The notes under the pieces were generated by a model. The model saw nothing but the letters and a program-made list of their open reading frames with translations. It ran no database searches and had not been told where the DNA came from. From Brachypodium distachyon (lineage: Eukaryota > Streptophyta > Magnoliopsida > Poales > Poaceae), in assembly GCF_000005505.3 (NCBI RefSeq), contig NC_016131.3, forward strand, positions 27,705,001-27,769,000: 64,000 bases of DNA, read 5' to 3'. Numbering within the stretch: the first letter of the stretch is position 1; each line of letters starts with the position of its first letter. Positions 36,381 to 46,679 of the stretch are shown piece by piece. Both the position numbers and the translations under genes were made by a program.

Positions 36381-36878
36381 TTTTTGCCCCCGCGCTGAGA
36401 TGCGCTACCCGCGGGTTTCTCGCTGGTGTCCTTCCTCTTCTTCCTCCTCCCCGTCGGCGGCGGCTCGTCGGAGATTTGGGCCGCTCTAGAGTTAAGAAAG
36501 GTTGCTGTGCTACTCGCCTCCTCGTCTCCCCGGCTGCTCACTTGCCACAGAAGTAACGATCACCACCATGGCATGGGGACAGGTCATTTGATGGATTACT
36601 GGAGTTCATGGGGAAAACGGCTTCAGTAATACCGTCTTCGCTTGAATTGTTCGTAATGTACTGTATTCCGTTTTTCCTTCTGGGAAAGCGGTCTGTATAG
36701 AAACTAGAAAGGCGTATTCGTTTAGATGCTCCTTTTGCCTCTTCCTTATGATATACTCCGGCCATTACATATTTCTTGTCTGAAATTTGCTTAATAATGA
36801 ATGTCTATTACTGTACTAAAAAGTGTCTAGATATATGTAATATTTCGATAAGAATTATGAAACAGAAGGAGTACCAAA
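36381..36878. other. COG7 promoter region
   Basis: GC-rich leader sequence next to the COG7 start gives way to AT-rich DNA that ends at the Copia element. The Copia insertion begins about 500 bp upstream of the COG7 start codon. Confidence 0.45.
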
Positions 36879-37645
36879 TGTTGGAATTTATGTGGTCCAG
36901 GCCACTATTAATTTATAGTCCAATAAATTCTTGAAAAAATCTCAAAGGCCCATGTTAACCCATTCATGTGTGGCAAGAGGTGGGGAAAAATTTAGTCCCA
37001 CATTGCTAGTTGAAGAGAGTTTGCACCACCTTATAAGGAGGGCTCCTCCACTTGTTGTATGAGCATGAGAAGAAAAGAACTTCTACGCGCTCCTTCGCCG
37101 CCGCCGCCCGCCACGCCTCATCACGACGCGCGCGCCGCGGGTTGCGTCGCCTCTTCGTTTTCGCCTCCCTCTATTGACAGTAGGCCTCCGGAACCCCGCC
37201 TCTTCGAGTCCTGTATGGGAGAAGAGCGATAAGGTTTTTGGGAAGCGCTACGCGCAACTACTGGCTTCTTCCTCTTTGCCACGAACGCACTGGACTCCGA
37301 CGACTCCTTCCCCGACGGCGACTTCTTCCCGGAGGTCGACGACATCCTCGGCATCAACATGACTGGCAACGGAAACACAAGCGGTTCCGCCTCTGCACCG
37401 TACGTATCACTGTTTCCAATACTTGAGATCATGCTGCAATTCGTATGCTTAGTTCTTGCTTTAGATGTGTTTTGTTCATATGCTTGCATGGCTACTATAT
37501 TTGATCTAGTCATGTAGTCATGTTTTTTCCACTATTCATGTTGATTAATTCTTGTCTCGAATCATTCATGGTTGCAATATTCCCCATGTTTTATTTACTG
37601 TTTTTATCTATTAAATCTTGTGGTAAATTGATCATATTTCCAACA
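36879..37645 (+). repeat. 5' LTR of the Copia element, 767 bp, internally deleted
   Basis: Compared with the 3' LTR it lacks about 250 bp between the GACGCG/GGGTTGC region near 37120 and GACAGTAGGCCTCCG at about 37177. The missing part corresponds to roughly 42430-42750 in the 3' LTR and includes TATATAAG. Both LTRs also keep a CCTTATAAGG sequence (here at about 37031). Confidence 0.9.
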
Positions 37646-37696
37646 ATCCAAAAACCTTATATTAGGCAATTTACCTCGAGTGGTTTTGCTGCTTCC

Positions 37697-40600
37697 ATGA
37701 AGCCACCTGTGTTTGAAGGTGTCAATTATAAGAGGTGGCGTGTGAGGGCAGTGCTCTGGTTTCAGACCATGAGCTGCTATAACGCCATCTATGGCCTTCC
37801 TGAGGGAAACCATACTCCTGTTGAGGAGGAGGCTTTTCAAAAGCTTGATACCACTTTCAAGGCTGCTTTGATCAGCATTCTTGGCGACAATATTGTCGAT
37901 TCGTACCTGTCATTTAACAATGGCAAGGACATGTGAGATGCGCTCGAGAGAAAATTTGGAGTCTCCGACGCTGGCAGTGAACTGTATGTCATGGAGCAAT
38001 TCTATGACTATAAGATGGTTGAGGACCGCCCCATTGTGGAGCAAGCTCACGAAATACAGTCACTTGCCAAGGAGCTTGAGCACTTCACTTGTGTGTTACC
38101 AGACAAGTTTGTTGCTGGAGGCATCATTGCCAAGCTTCCTCCATCATGGAGGCATTTTGCTACTTCTCTGAAACACAAGAGACAAGACTTTTCTGTGACG
38201 GATCTCATTGGGACTCTTGATGTGGAAGAGAAGGCGAGAGCAAAAGACACACGTGCTCAAGGTACTGAAGGAGGTTCTAGTGCCAACTTCGTACAGAAGA
38301 ATAACTCACAATCCCACAAACCCAAGAACAAGAACAGGTTTGATGGCAAACCGAAGTTTGACGAGAAGTACAAGCCCTCACAGTCTACCAACTTCAAGAG
38401 GAAGTCTGACAAGAAGAAAGGGGTCTGCCATGTATGTGGTGATCCTGAACATTGGGCTCCAAGTTGCCCAAAGCGCTTTGACAAGCGTCAACATGGAAAG
38501 GGCGGCAAGACCGCCAATGTTGTCATCGCTGATACTGAAATGAAGGAAACTGGGTACGGTATATTTCGCACTATTCTTTCAGTATGTCATTCTCCTGAGT
38601 GGTGGATTGACACAGGTGCCAACGTGCACGTATGTGCTGATATTTCCATGTTTTCTTCATATCAGGTCGCAGGGACTTTCTCCGTGCTGATGGGCAACGG
38701 CTCACATGCTTCTGTTCGAGGTGTTGGTACGGTCGACCTGAAGTTCACTTCGGGAAAGACCGTGCGCCTAAAGAACGTTCATCATGTGCCCTCCATCAAT
38801 AAAAATCTTGTTAGCGGATCTCTTCTGTGTCGAGATGGCTACAAGATTGTCTTTGAGTCCAATAAATTTGTAATTTCTAAATTTGGAACCTTTGTTGGTA
38901 AAGGCTATGAGTGCGGAGGCTTGTTCCGCATGTCTTTGTCAGACGTTTGTAATAAAGTTGTGAATCATGTTTGCAACAATAATGAATCAGATGTTTGGCA
39001 TTCACGCATTTGTCATATTAATTTTGGTTGCATGACGCGACAAGCTAAAATGAGTTTAATCCCTAGCTTCACTTCTGTAAAGGGATCTAAGTGCCAAGTT
39101 TGTGTGCAAGCAAACCAACCTCGCAAGTCTCATACGACTACGGAGGTGAGAAATTTGGCACCATCAGAACTCGTACATTCAGATCTTTGTGAGATGAATG
39201 GTGTGTTGACAAAAAGCGGAAAGAGATATTTCATGACGTTGATAGATGACTCTACGAGATACTGCTTTGTGTATCTTCTGAAGTCAAAAGATGAGGCCTT
39301 GCATTTCTTTAAAATCTATAAGGCTGAAGCAGAAAACCAACTTGATCGAAAGATCAAGAGGCTCAGGTCCGATCGTGGTGGAGAGTATTTTTCTATTGAA
39401 TTTGATTCTTTTTGTACGGAACATGGTATAATCCATGAGAGGACACTTCCCTATTCACCCCAGTCAAACGGGGTGGCCGAAAGAAAGAACCGTACTCTAA
39501 CTGATTTGGTTAACGCCATGTTAGACACATCGGGTCTCTCTCAGGCATGGTGGGGGGAAGCGATATTGACCGCATTTCATCTCCTAAACTGAGTTCCCAC
39601 AAAGAACAAAGAGATAACTCCATTTGAAGAATGGGAGAATAAAAAGATAAAACTCTCTTACTTAGGAACTTGGGGCTGTTTGGCGAAAATCAATGTGCCA
39701 ATCCCCAAGAAGCGCAAACTTGGACCCAAAACCGTTGATTGTGCTTTTCTAGGATATGCTTCTCATAGCATTGGTTAGAGATTCCTCATTGTAAAATCTG
39801 AGGTACCTGACATGAATGTTGGTACAATTATGGAATCAAATGATGCGACTTTCTTTGAGAATATCTTTCCTATGAAGGATAAGCCTAGCTCATCAATTCA
39901 GGAGATGTCGAGTTCGTCTAGTCCGGAATTTGTTTCAATTCCCGAACCTACCATTCCGATCGAACACTCTGGAAATATTGAGGACGATGACATTGAAGCT
40001 CCTAAGAGGAGTAAGAGACAGAGGACTGCAAAGTCTTTTGGTGATGATTTCATTGTGTACCTCGTGGATGATACTCCTAGTTCCATTTCGAAAGCCTATG
40101 CTTCTCCAGATGCCGACTACTGGAAGGAAGCTGTCCGTAGTGAGATGGACTCTATCTTGGCTAATGGAACTTGGGAGATAACCGATCGTCCTTATGGGTG
40201 CAAACCTGTAGGATGTAAATGGGTGTTCAAGAAGAAGCTTAGACCTGATGGTACAATTGAGAAACATAAGGCACGGCTTGTGGCCAAGGGTTACACCCAA
40301 AAGGAAGGTGAAGATTTCATTGATACTTACTCACTAGTGGCTAGATTGACCACCATTCGAGTACTATTATCATTGGCTGCCTCACATGGTCTTCTCGTTC
40401 ATCAAATGGACGTTAAGACAGCTTTCCTAAATGGAGAGTTAGATGAGGAAATTTATATGGAGCAGCCAGATGGTTTTGTAGTAGATGGTCAAGAAGGAAA
40501 GGTGTGCAAGTTGGTGAGATCTTTATATGGTCTTAAGCAAGCCCCTAAGCAATGGCACGAGAAGTTTAAAACAACCTTAACTGCTGCAGGCTTTGTTGCG

Positions 40601-41620
40601 AATGAAGCCGATAAGTGTGTGTACTATCGCCATGGTGGGGGCGAGGGAGTTATTCTTTGTTTGTATGTTGATGACATACTGATATTTGAAACCAAACTCA
40701 TTGTGATCAAGGAGGTCAAGGATTTCTTATCTCGATGTTTTGAGATGAAGGATCTTGGAGTAGCTAATGTTATTTTGAACATCAAGCTGTTGAGAGATGA
40801 CCATGGTGGGATTACTTTGCTTCAGTCTCACTATGTGGAGAAGATTTTGAGTCGTTTTGGGTATAACAACTGCAAGCCTTCTCCTACCCCGTATGATCCT
40901 AGCGTGCTGCTTCGAAAAAATCAAAGAAGTGCTAGAGATCAACTAAGATACTCTCAAGTTATTGGCTCGCTTATGTACTTAGCTAGCGCTACGAGGCCTG
41001 ACATCGCTTTCTCTGTGAGCAAACTTAGTCGATTTGTCTCTAATCCGAGCGATGATCATTGGCATGCTCTTGAAAGAGTTTTACGCTATCTAAAAGGCAC
41101 TGCGAGCTATGGCATTCACTATAATGGGTATCCAAGGGTACTTGAGGGTTATAGTGATTCAAACTGGATATCTGATGATGATGAGATCAAGGCCATGAGT
41201 GGATATGTGTTTACACTTGGCGGTGGCGCTGTTTCTTGGAAGTCTTGCAAGCAGACCATCTTAACGAGGTCAACTATGGAAGCGGAACTCACAACATTAG
41301 ACACAGCCACTGTTGAAGCAGAGTGGCTTCGTCAGCTCTTGATGGACTTACCTGTGGTTGAAAAACCAATACCCACTATCCTTATGAACTGTGATAATCA
41401 AACTGTTATCATCAAAGTGAACAGTTCTAAGAATAATATGAAGTCCTCAAGGCATGTGAAGAGGAGATTAAAATCTGTCAGAAAAATGAGAAACTCCAGA
41501 GATATTACGTTGTATTATTGCCATACGTCTAAAAATTTGGCAGATCCCTTCACAAAGGGTCTATCACGCAATGTGATAGATAATGCATCGAAGGAGATGG
41601 GTAGGAGACCCACATGTTGA
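37697..41620 (+). pseudogene. Copia gag-pol polyprotein with three in-frame stops
   Basis: A single frame of about 1308 codons is interrupted only by TGA at 37934, TGA at 39590 and TAG at 39776; no frameshift is needed. Gag starts MKPPVFEGVNYKRW and has a zinc knuckle (CHVCGDPEHWAPSC). The protease active site is WWIDTGA. The integrase region includes SDRGGEY and LPYSPQSNGVAERKNR. The reverse transcriptase has [31 protein letters not shown] and the catalytic YVDDI. RNase H shows YSDSNW...[16 protein letters not shown] and ends near 41620. The first two stops sit where tryptophan is expected (GKDM-stop-DALERKFG and HLLN-stop-VPTKNK), so TGG to TGA changes are likely. The third lies in CAFLGYASHSIG-stop-RF. 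Confidence 0.95.
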
Positions 41621-42176
41621 GTTGTCCACAGTGGTAAACCACTCTATGTGATCGGAGATCCCGTGAATTAGAAGTGGGAGACAAGCTGTTGGTCAACTGA
41701 GAGGAGAGTATCCTTAAATTTTCACCTCTCCGTGAAGATGCAATACTCTTCTATTCTGCATGGCAAGTTGATATTTATCTTAATGTGTTCTAAGAGGCTT
41801 TTACAAGCAGAGATGTTGTCCTGCAGAACATCTTTTGAAGAACACACCTATATGAGCTTGACTGTTAAACGTCGTAGTCCGTGAGAGTTAGGGTGCTCTC
41901 TAATAAACTCATGAAAGGCCCCGGAGTATGACGCATAAGCTCCACCCACGGGGAAGTCCTGTGGTAGCCTAGTATCGGTCAAGGCTTTATGTGAAACTAG
42001 GTTCGCAGAAAACTTGCAGTTCAAGGCACCGTCCACTGTTCAAGTTGCAACTAGTGTAACATAAAGTCTTAGGTGGAAGTTCAACTTAACAGTCTCCACT
42101 GCAGCACCGGTATATTAAACAATGTGTTTTGGAACCATAGGCAAATCTTATGTGCCTTTGGGATCTGGTGGGGGAT

Positions 42177-43194
42177 TGTTGGAATTTATATGGCCCAGCC
42201 CACTATTTAATTTATAGTCCAATAAATTTCTGGAAAAAATCCCAAAGGCCCATGTTGACCCATTCATGTGTGACAAGAGGTGGGACAAAAGTTTAGTCCC
42301 ACATTGCTAGTTGAAGAGAATTCGCACCACCTTATAAGGGGGGCTCCTCAACTTGTTGTATGAGCATGAGAAGAAGAGAGCTTCTACGCGCTCCTCCTCC
42401 TCCGCCGCCCGCCTCGACGCGACGCGGGTTGCGGGAATGCCTCGAGCCGAGAGCTTCTCTATCTTTTTGCCACGCGTGTATGGAAAATAAACAGTTGCAC
42501 AGAAGCTGAAACGAATTTGTCAGTGGGTTTTTATTGCAGCCCGCTAAAATGAATTGTCAGTGGGTTTTTTATTGAGTCGCCTCTTCGTTTTTGCCTACCT
42601 CTGTTGCCTGTTCGGCTGCCTGCTATGCCTATATAAGGGAGGTCGCTCCTCTCCAGAAAGCACACCGAAAAGCACTTCTGCCTCCTCTCGTTCCAGAGCA
42701 TTGCGCTACCGCTCCGTTCTTCCCCATCCCGTCTCGCGGCATGCACCACAGGTCGGGACAGTAGGCCTCCGAAACCCCGCCTCTTCAAGTCCTGTACGGG
42801 AGAAGGGCGATAACGTTTTTGGGAAGCGCTATGCGCGACTACTGGCTTCTTCGCCGCGAACGCACTGGACTCCGACGACTTCTTCCCAGAGGTCGACGAC
42901 ATCCTCGGCATCAACATGACTGGCAACGGAAACACAAGCGGTTCCGCCTCTGCACCGTATGTATCACTGTTTCCAATACTTGAGACCATGCTGCAATTCG
43001 TATGCTTAGTTCTTGCCTTAGATGTGTTTTGTTCATATGCTTGCATGGCTAGTGTATTTGATCTAGTCATGTTTTTTCCACTATTCATGTTGATTAATTC
43101 TTGTTGCGAATCATTCATGGTTGCAATATTCCACATGTTTTATTTATTGTTTTTATCTATAAAATCTTGTGGTAAATTGCTCATATTTCGAACA
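42177..43194 (+). repeat. 3' LTR of the Copia element, 1018 bp
   Basis: This is the longer and probably full LTR. It contains the same CCTTATAAGG region as the 5' LTR plus a second promoter-like TATATAAG at 42630-42637 that the 5' LTR has lost. An ATG at about 42916 opens a short peptide (MTGNGNTSGSASAP) identical to that of the 5' LTR. Confidence 0.92.
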
Positions 43195-43721
43195 CCAAAA
43201 AGGTGTCGTATCTTGTGAATCCGGGGTCATCCATGCATTTGTGCATCCAGCGCTTTGCGGCCTTCCGATTGCAATCGTGTGTGCTCTAATCAGATTTGGA
43301 AATTTTCGCACTTAAACGCCCGCTTGCCGCCATTGTTTTTTGCAAATCACCCCTAAACACCGGAAGCCTGACAATCTGAACCTTGTGTGAGCCAAACCCT
43401 TTTGGACCCTTTTTGCCAGGAATAAATCCATCGTCTTCTCCCACAAGGACAGCATTGGTTCTCTCGACGGCGATGAGGTCAGCACACGTTCAGGTCTCTG
43501 TCCAGCCCCGGCCACGTCCGCCGCCTTCTTGCTGGAGCTTGGCGCCAAGGCCGCCGGCACGACGCCTCTGCCAGTTCGACTTGGATATCCAGACGCCTGA
43601 ACTGCACTTGAACGGAGAAGTCCCATAAAACTATCCCAAAAATCAATCTCCTTTGCGCTGCACTGATCTGCATGCCCTGCCCTGTTTCTCGTGTAAGAAA
43701 CACCTCCATTGCCAATAAGAA

Positions 43722-44814
43722 GAGTAAATTTCACAAAACCACACTTTTTAAGGCAGCTTTGTGGTGGAGCCAGAGTTAACGAAAAACCGTCCGCAAAACC
43801 ACATCTTTTGAGTCAAGTTGTCTCAGTAACCCGAAACCGCTTATGTTGGCGGTTTTGCTCAAATCCTGACAGGTGGGCCCCATCTTAGACCCATTTCTAA
43901 TGTGTTAGAATTCTTTTCAAACACGGTTAAATTTCTGAGATCATAAGTATTTGTAAGTAACCTAAGATTTCATTAAACTTTGTAAGTAACCTAGAACGCA
44001 AATTGAAGAACAGCATAAAGGAAGCATTTCTTTGCGAGCTGAGGACAGGTTCAACTCAACGCCGGCCGCGAGCTCACCACAGCAGCGCAATGGGGGAACG
44101 CAAGGTGTTGGACTGTTGGGGCAAGAATTACTACTACTACTGCCGGCCGCGGGCAAGCACCGTCACCCCCCCCTTGGTCAGTTCGTCTTCGTCCTCCTCG
44201 TCGTGGGCGCGTTGTTCCTCATCCTCGGCCCGACCAACTCCTCCCTCAGTCTCCCCACCCTCCGCGTCCAGTTCAGCAACCCCATCCACATCACCGCTGC
44301 CGAATCTCCAGAAACCGGCAAGAAGGCGACCGTCGACGACGAGGACGCAGGCCTCCCGCCGGCCCGGCAGCTGACTTACCCTCCCTACTTGCTGGGCCGC
44401 ACCATCCTGGGCTACGACGCGCGCCGGTCAGCATGGCTCGCCGCGCACCCGGAGTTCCCGGTCCGTGTGCCGCCCGCCGGCCGGCCCCGGGCGCTGGTCG
44501 TGACTCGTGACCGGGTCGGCACCGTGCCGGTGCCCCGACCAGGACGGCGACCGCCTGCTGCTGCGCGCGTTCAAGACAAGGCAGACTACTGCCGCGTCCA
44601 CGGCCTCGGTCGACGTCTTCTACAACACGGCATTCTGTACACCTAGACCAACATGTGGGCCCCACCTGTCAGGTTGAGCAAAACCACCAACATAAGGGGT
44701 TTCGGACTTATTGATACAACTTGACTCAAAAGGTGTGGTTTTGCGGACGGTTTTTCGTTAACCGAGGCTCCACGACAGAGTTGCCTAAAAAAATGTGGTT
44801 TTGTGAAATTTACT
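43722..44814. mobile_element. Pack-MULE-like element nested in the outer MULE
   Basis: Inverted ends GAGTAAATTTCACAAAACCACA and the matching right end extend for about 155 bp (left to about 43890, right from about 44650). The flanking direct repeat is CCAATAAGAA at 43712-43721 and 44815-44824, an 8-10 bp duplication depending on where the end is set. Inside, between the TIRs, lies a GC-rich fragment of a host glycosyltransferase gene, which is the definition of a Pack-MULE. No transposase is present. Confidence 0.8.
44090..44640 (+). pseudogene. Captured GT34 glycosyltransferase N-terminal fragment
   Basis: From the ATG at 44090 the fragment reads as a short cytoplasmic tail, then, after a frameshift at a run of 8 C's (44166-44173), a type II membrane anchor (FVFVLLVVGALFLILGP), a stem, and the start of a GT34 catalytic domain (YLLGRTILGYDARRSAWLAAHPEFP, then in other frames DQDGDRLLLRAFK, KADYCRVHGL and DVFYNTA). 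These words match xyloglucan xylosyltransferase and galactomannan galactosyltransferase relatives as I know them. At least three frameshifts and the lack of the rest of the catalytic domain show it is not functional. Its GC content is higher than the surrounding element. Confidence 0.75.
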
Positions 44815-45458
44815 CCAATAAGAACAATGCAATACGAATTTGTTTCTATCTGAAATTTCCCTTCACGACGAAAATTACAGTCACTTGTTTCTCAAAATTC
44901 ACCAACTATTTGCATACACACGTTAAACTCCGCACACACCCAACAACATCTGCAGTTGGTAAACTCACAAGGCAAGGAGGAGGACAATCTGCAAGTGCTA
45001 GATACATTAAACAAGAACAAGGAAAATTCAGGGATGTGGTCGTCGTTTCTCTCCAAGGGTCTCAGGCTGTAATCCCTTCCGGCTTTCCCGCGTGACGGCG
45101 TGAGGCTATAGCATGCCGGCATCGATAGGTGGAGAGGCATCGACTGGACGAGGGCGTACTGTAAGTCAAACTTGCAAGGACATCGTCACCGGTGACGGCC
45201 TGGGCGTCAGGCCCCGGCAAGAAGGCGACGGGCGTGGGGCTGTACAGGGTGCGGCGGATCGCTGTAGGCCGACGGCGATCATGAGCGTGGTTGGATTTTG
45301 CCCGGCATGCGTCTAGCACGTGCGTTGACCTCGTCACCGTCAAGAGAACCAACGCTATTCTTGCGGGAGAAGATGATGGATTGGTTCCAAAACGGGTTTG
45401 GGTTCAGGTTGAGAGGCTTTCGGTGTGTAATTTGCAAAAACAATGACGGTAAGCGAGC

Positions 45459-45668
45459 GTTTAAGTGCAAAAAACTTCAAATCTGATTAGAGCACGCACG
45501 ATTGCAATCCGAAGGCTGCGGAAGGCTGCAAAGTACAGGATGCACGGATACATGCATGACCCCGTTTAAGTGCAAAAAACTTCAAATCTGATTAGAGCAC
45601 GCACGATTGCAATCCGAAGGCTGCGGAAGGCTGCAAAGTACAGGATGCACGGATACATGCATGACCCC
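45459..45668. repeat. Perfect 105-bp tandem duplication in the right TIR
   Basis: Copies 45459-45563 and 45564-45668 are identical, starting GTTTAAGTGCAAAAAACTTC and ending CATGCATGACCCC. Identity shows a recent event, clearly later than the divergence of the two TIRs. Confidence 0.92.
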
Positions 45669-45698
45669 AGATTCATAAGATACGACGCCTACTAAAAA

Positions 45699-46679
45699 AT
45701 ACTGCAAGATTAAGATAATTCGAAGATAGTACAAAGAGCAGGCCTGAAAGCTACAGACTGCGCCAGATCACGACTCTAGAACTTCAAACATTTCAATAAA
45801 ACTTACCTGATACTTCACATTCTACTGCAGCCAGATCACGACTCAAGAACTTAAAACAGCAACAAGAGTACATCTACACCTGCAGCTGTTCTGGGAATCT
45901 GAGATGGATACAAGTTACAGATTAGGGTGCGCCCGGATGGAACAGAAGGAAATCAAAACGTCAAATGCCAACAATGCCAAACTGCATACTCCAATGAAAT
46001 TGGGCACAATACTCTCAACAATCAAGACAACTTTTACAGGGTCAATAAAATGAAAGGGCCCAACGAAATTTCAGCATAATACGATAGATACTCAAGACAA
46101 GGAAGTTTTTACAGATTCAAGGTATACTTAAGCAGGTAAAGAACTCCCATTGTATAGCAGTAGGGTGCATATAAGTACATTACTGGAGGATACAACAGGT
46201 AAGATTATTCAGTGTATTACGCCTCGTGCCCTTCATCGAAGACTCAGCAGTATCTCAAGCACTACACAATAACACATATTTACATCCACGAGTATATATA
46301 GGTGTATACATACAAAACCATCTTGACTTGAGCTATGCCTCACCCTAAGGAAAAGAATTTTGCATGAGCACACAAAACTGGCTATCTACAACTTGATGAG
46401 CGAGACTAGCCTAGGGTTAGAGCATCACTGAAAGCTATACAAACGTCACTGCCACAACATATTGCGAACATTTGTAGACTCCCAGACAAGCCACCCGCAT
46501 GTCCAGTACAAGGAGAGCACAACCATCTCAGCAGAAACAACTGAAGCTTCTATGGCGAACAGTCAATTGCTCGTTCACTCACTTGTTACCCTGGAAAAAT
46601 GCAAGTGCTCTTTGTTGAGAACTTGAGATGCAATATGTATTAGCTCACATGCACATAAACATGGAGAGGAAATGAAGTG
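45699..46679. other. Downstream region of the REVEILLE gene
   Basis: AT-rich DNA without a supported gene. Part of it, roughly 46150-46679, is probably the 3' UTR of the minus-strand REVEILLE gene. Confidence 0.45.

Larger units (their letters stand above)
36879..43194 (+). mobile_element. Complete but defective Ty1/Copia LTR retrotransposon
   Basis: Two LTRs begin TGTTGGAATTTAT and end with ...CATATTTC-AACA, flanked by an exact 5-bp duplication CCAAA at 36874-36878 and 43195-43199. The total is 6316 bp. The internal order gag, protease, integrase, reverse transcriptase, RNase H is that of Copia. A polypurine stretch GGTGGGGGA lies just before the 3' LTR. No recognisable initiator-methionine tRNA primer site follows the 5' LTR. 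Three in-frame stops break the polyprotein, so the element cannot move by itself. Confidence 0.95.
43202..45689. mobile_element. Non-autonomous Mutator-like element with long TIRs
   Basis: The left end GGTGTCGTATCTTGTGAATC and the right end, read inverted as GGCGTCGTATCTTATGAATC, begin inverted repeats that can be followed for about 400 bp (left to about 43600; right from about 45165). The 9-bp flank is TACCAAAAA on the left, after removing the Copia insertion (36872-36878 plus 43200-43201), and TACTAAAAA at 45690-45698, one mismatch. Long TIRs and a 9-bp duplication are typical of MULEs. No transposase is present. The right TIR carries a perfect 105-bp tandem duplication. Confidence 0.8.
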
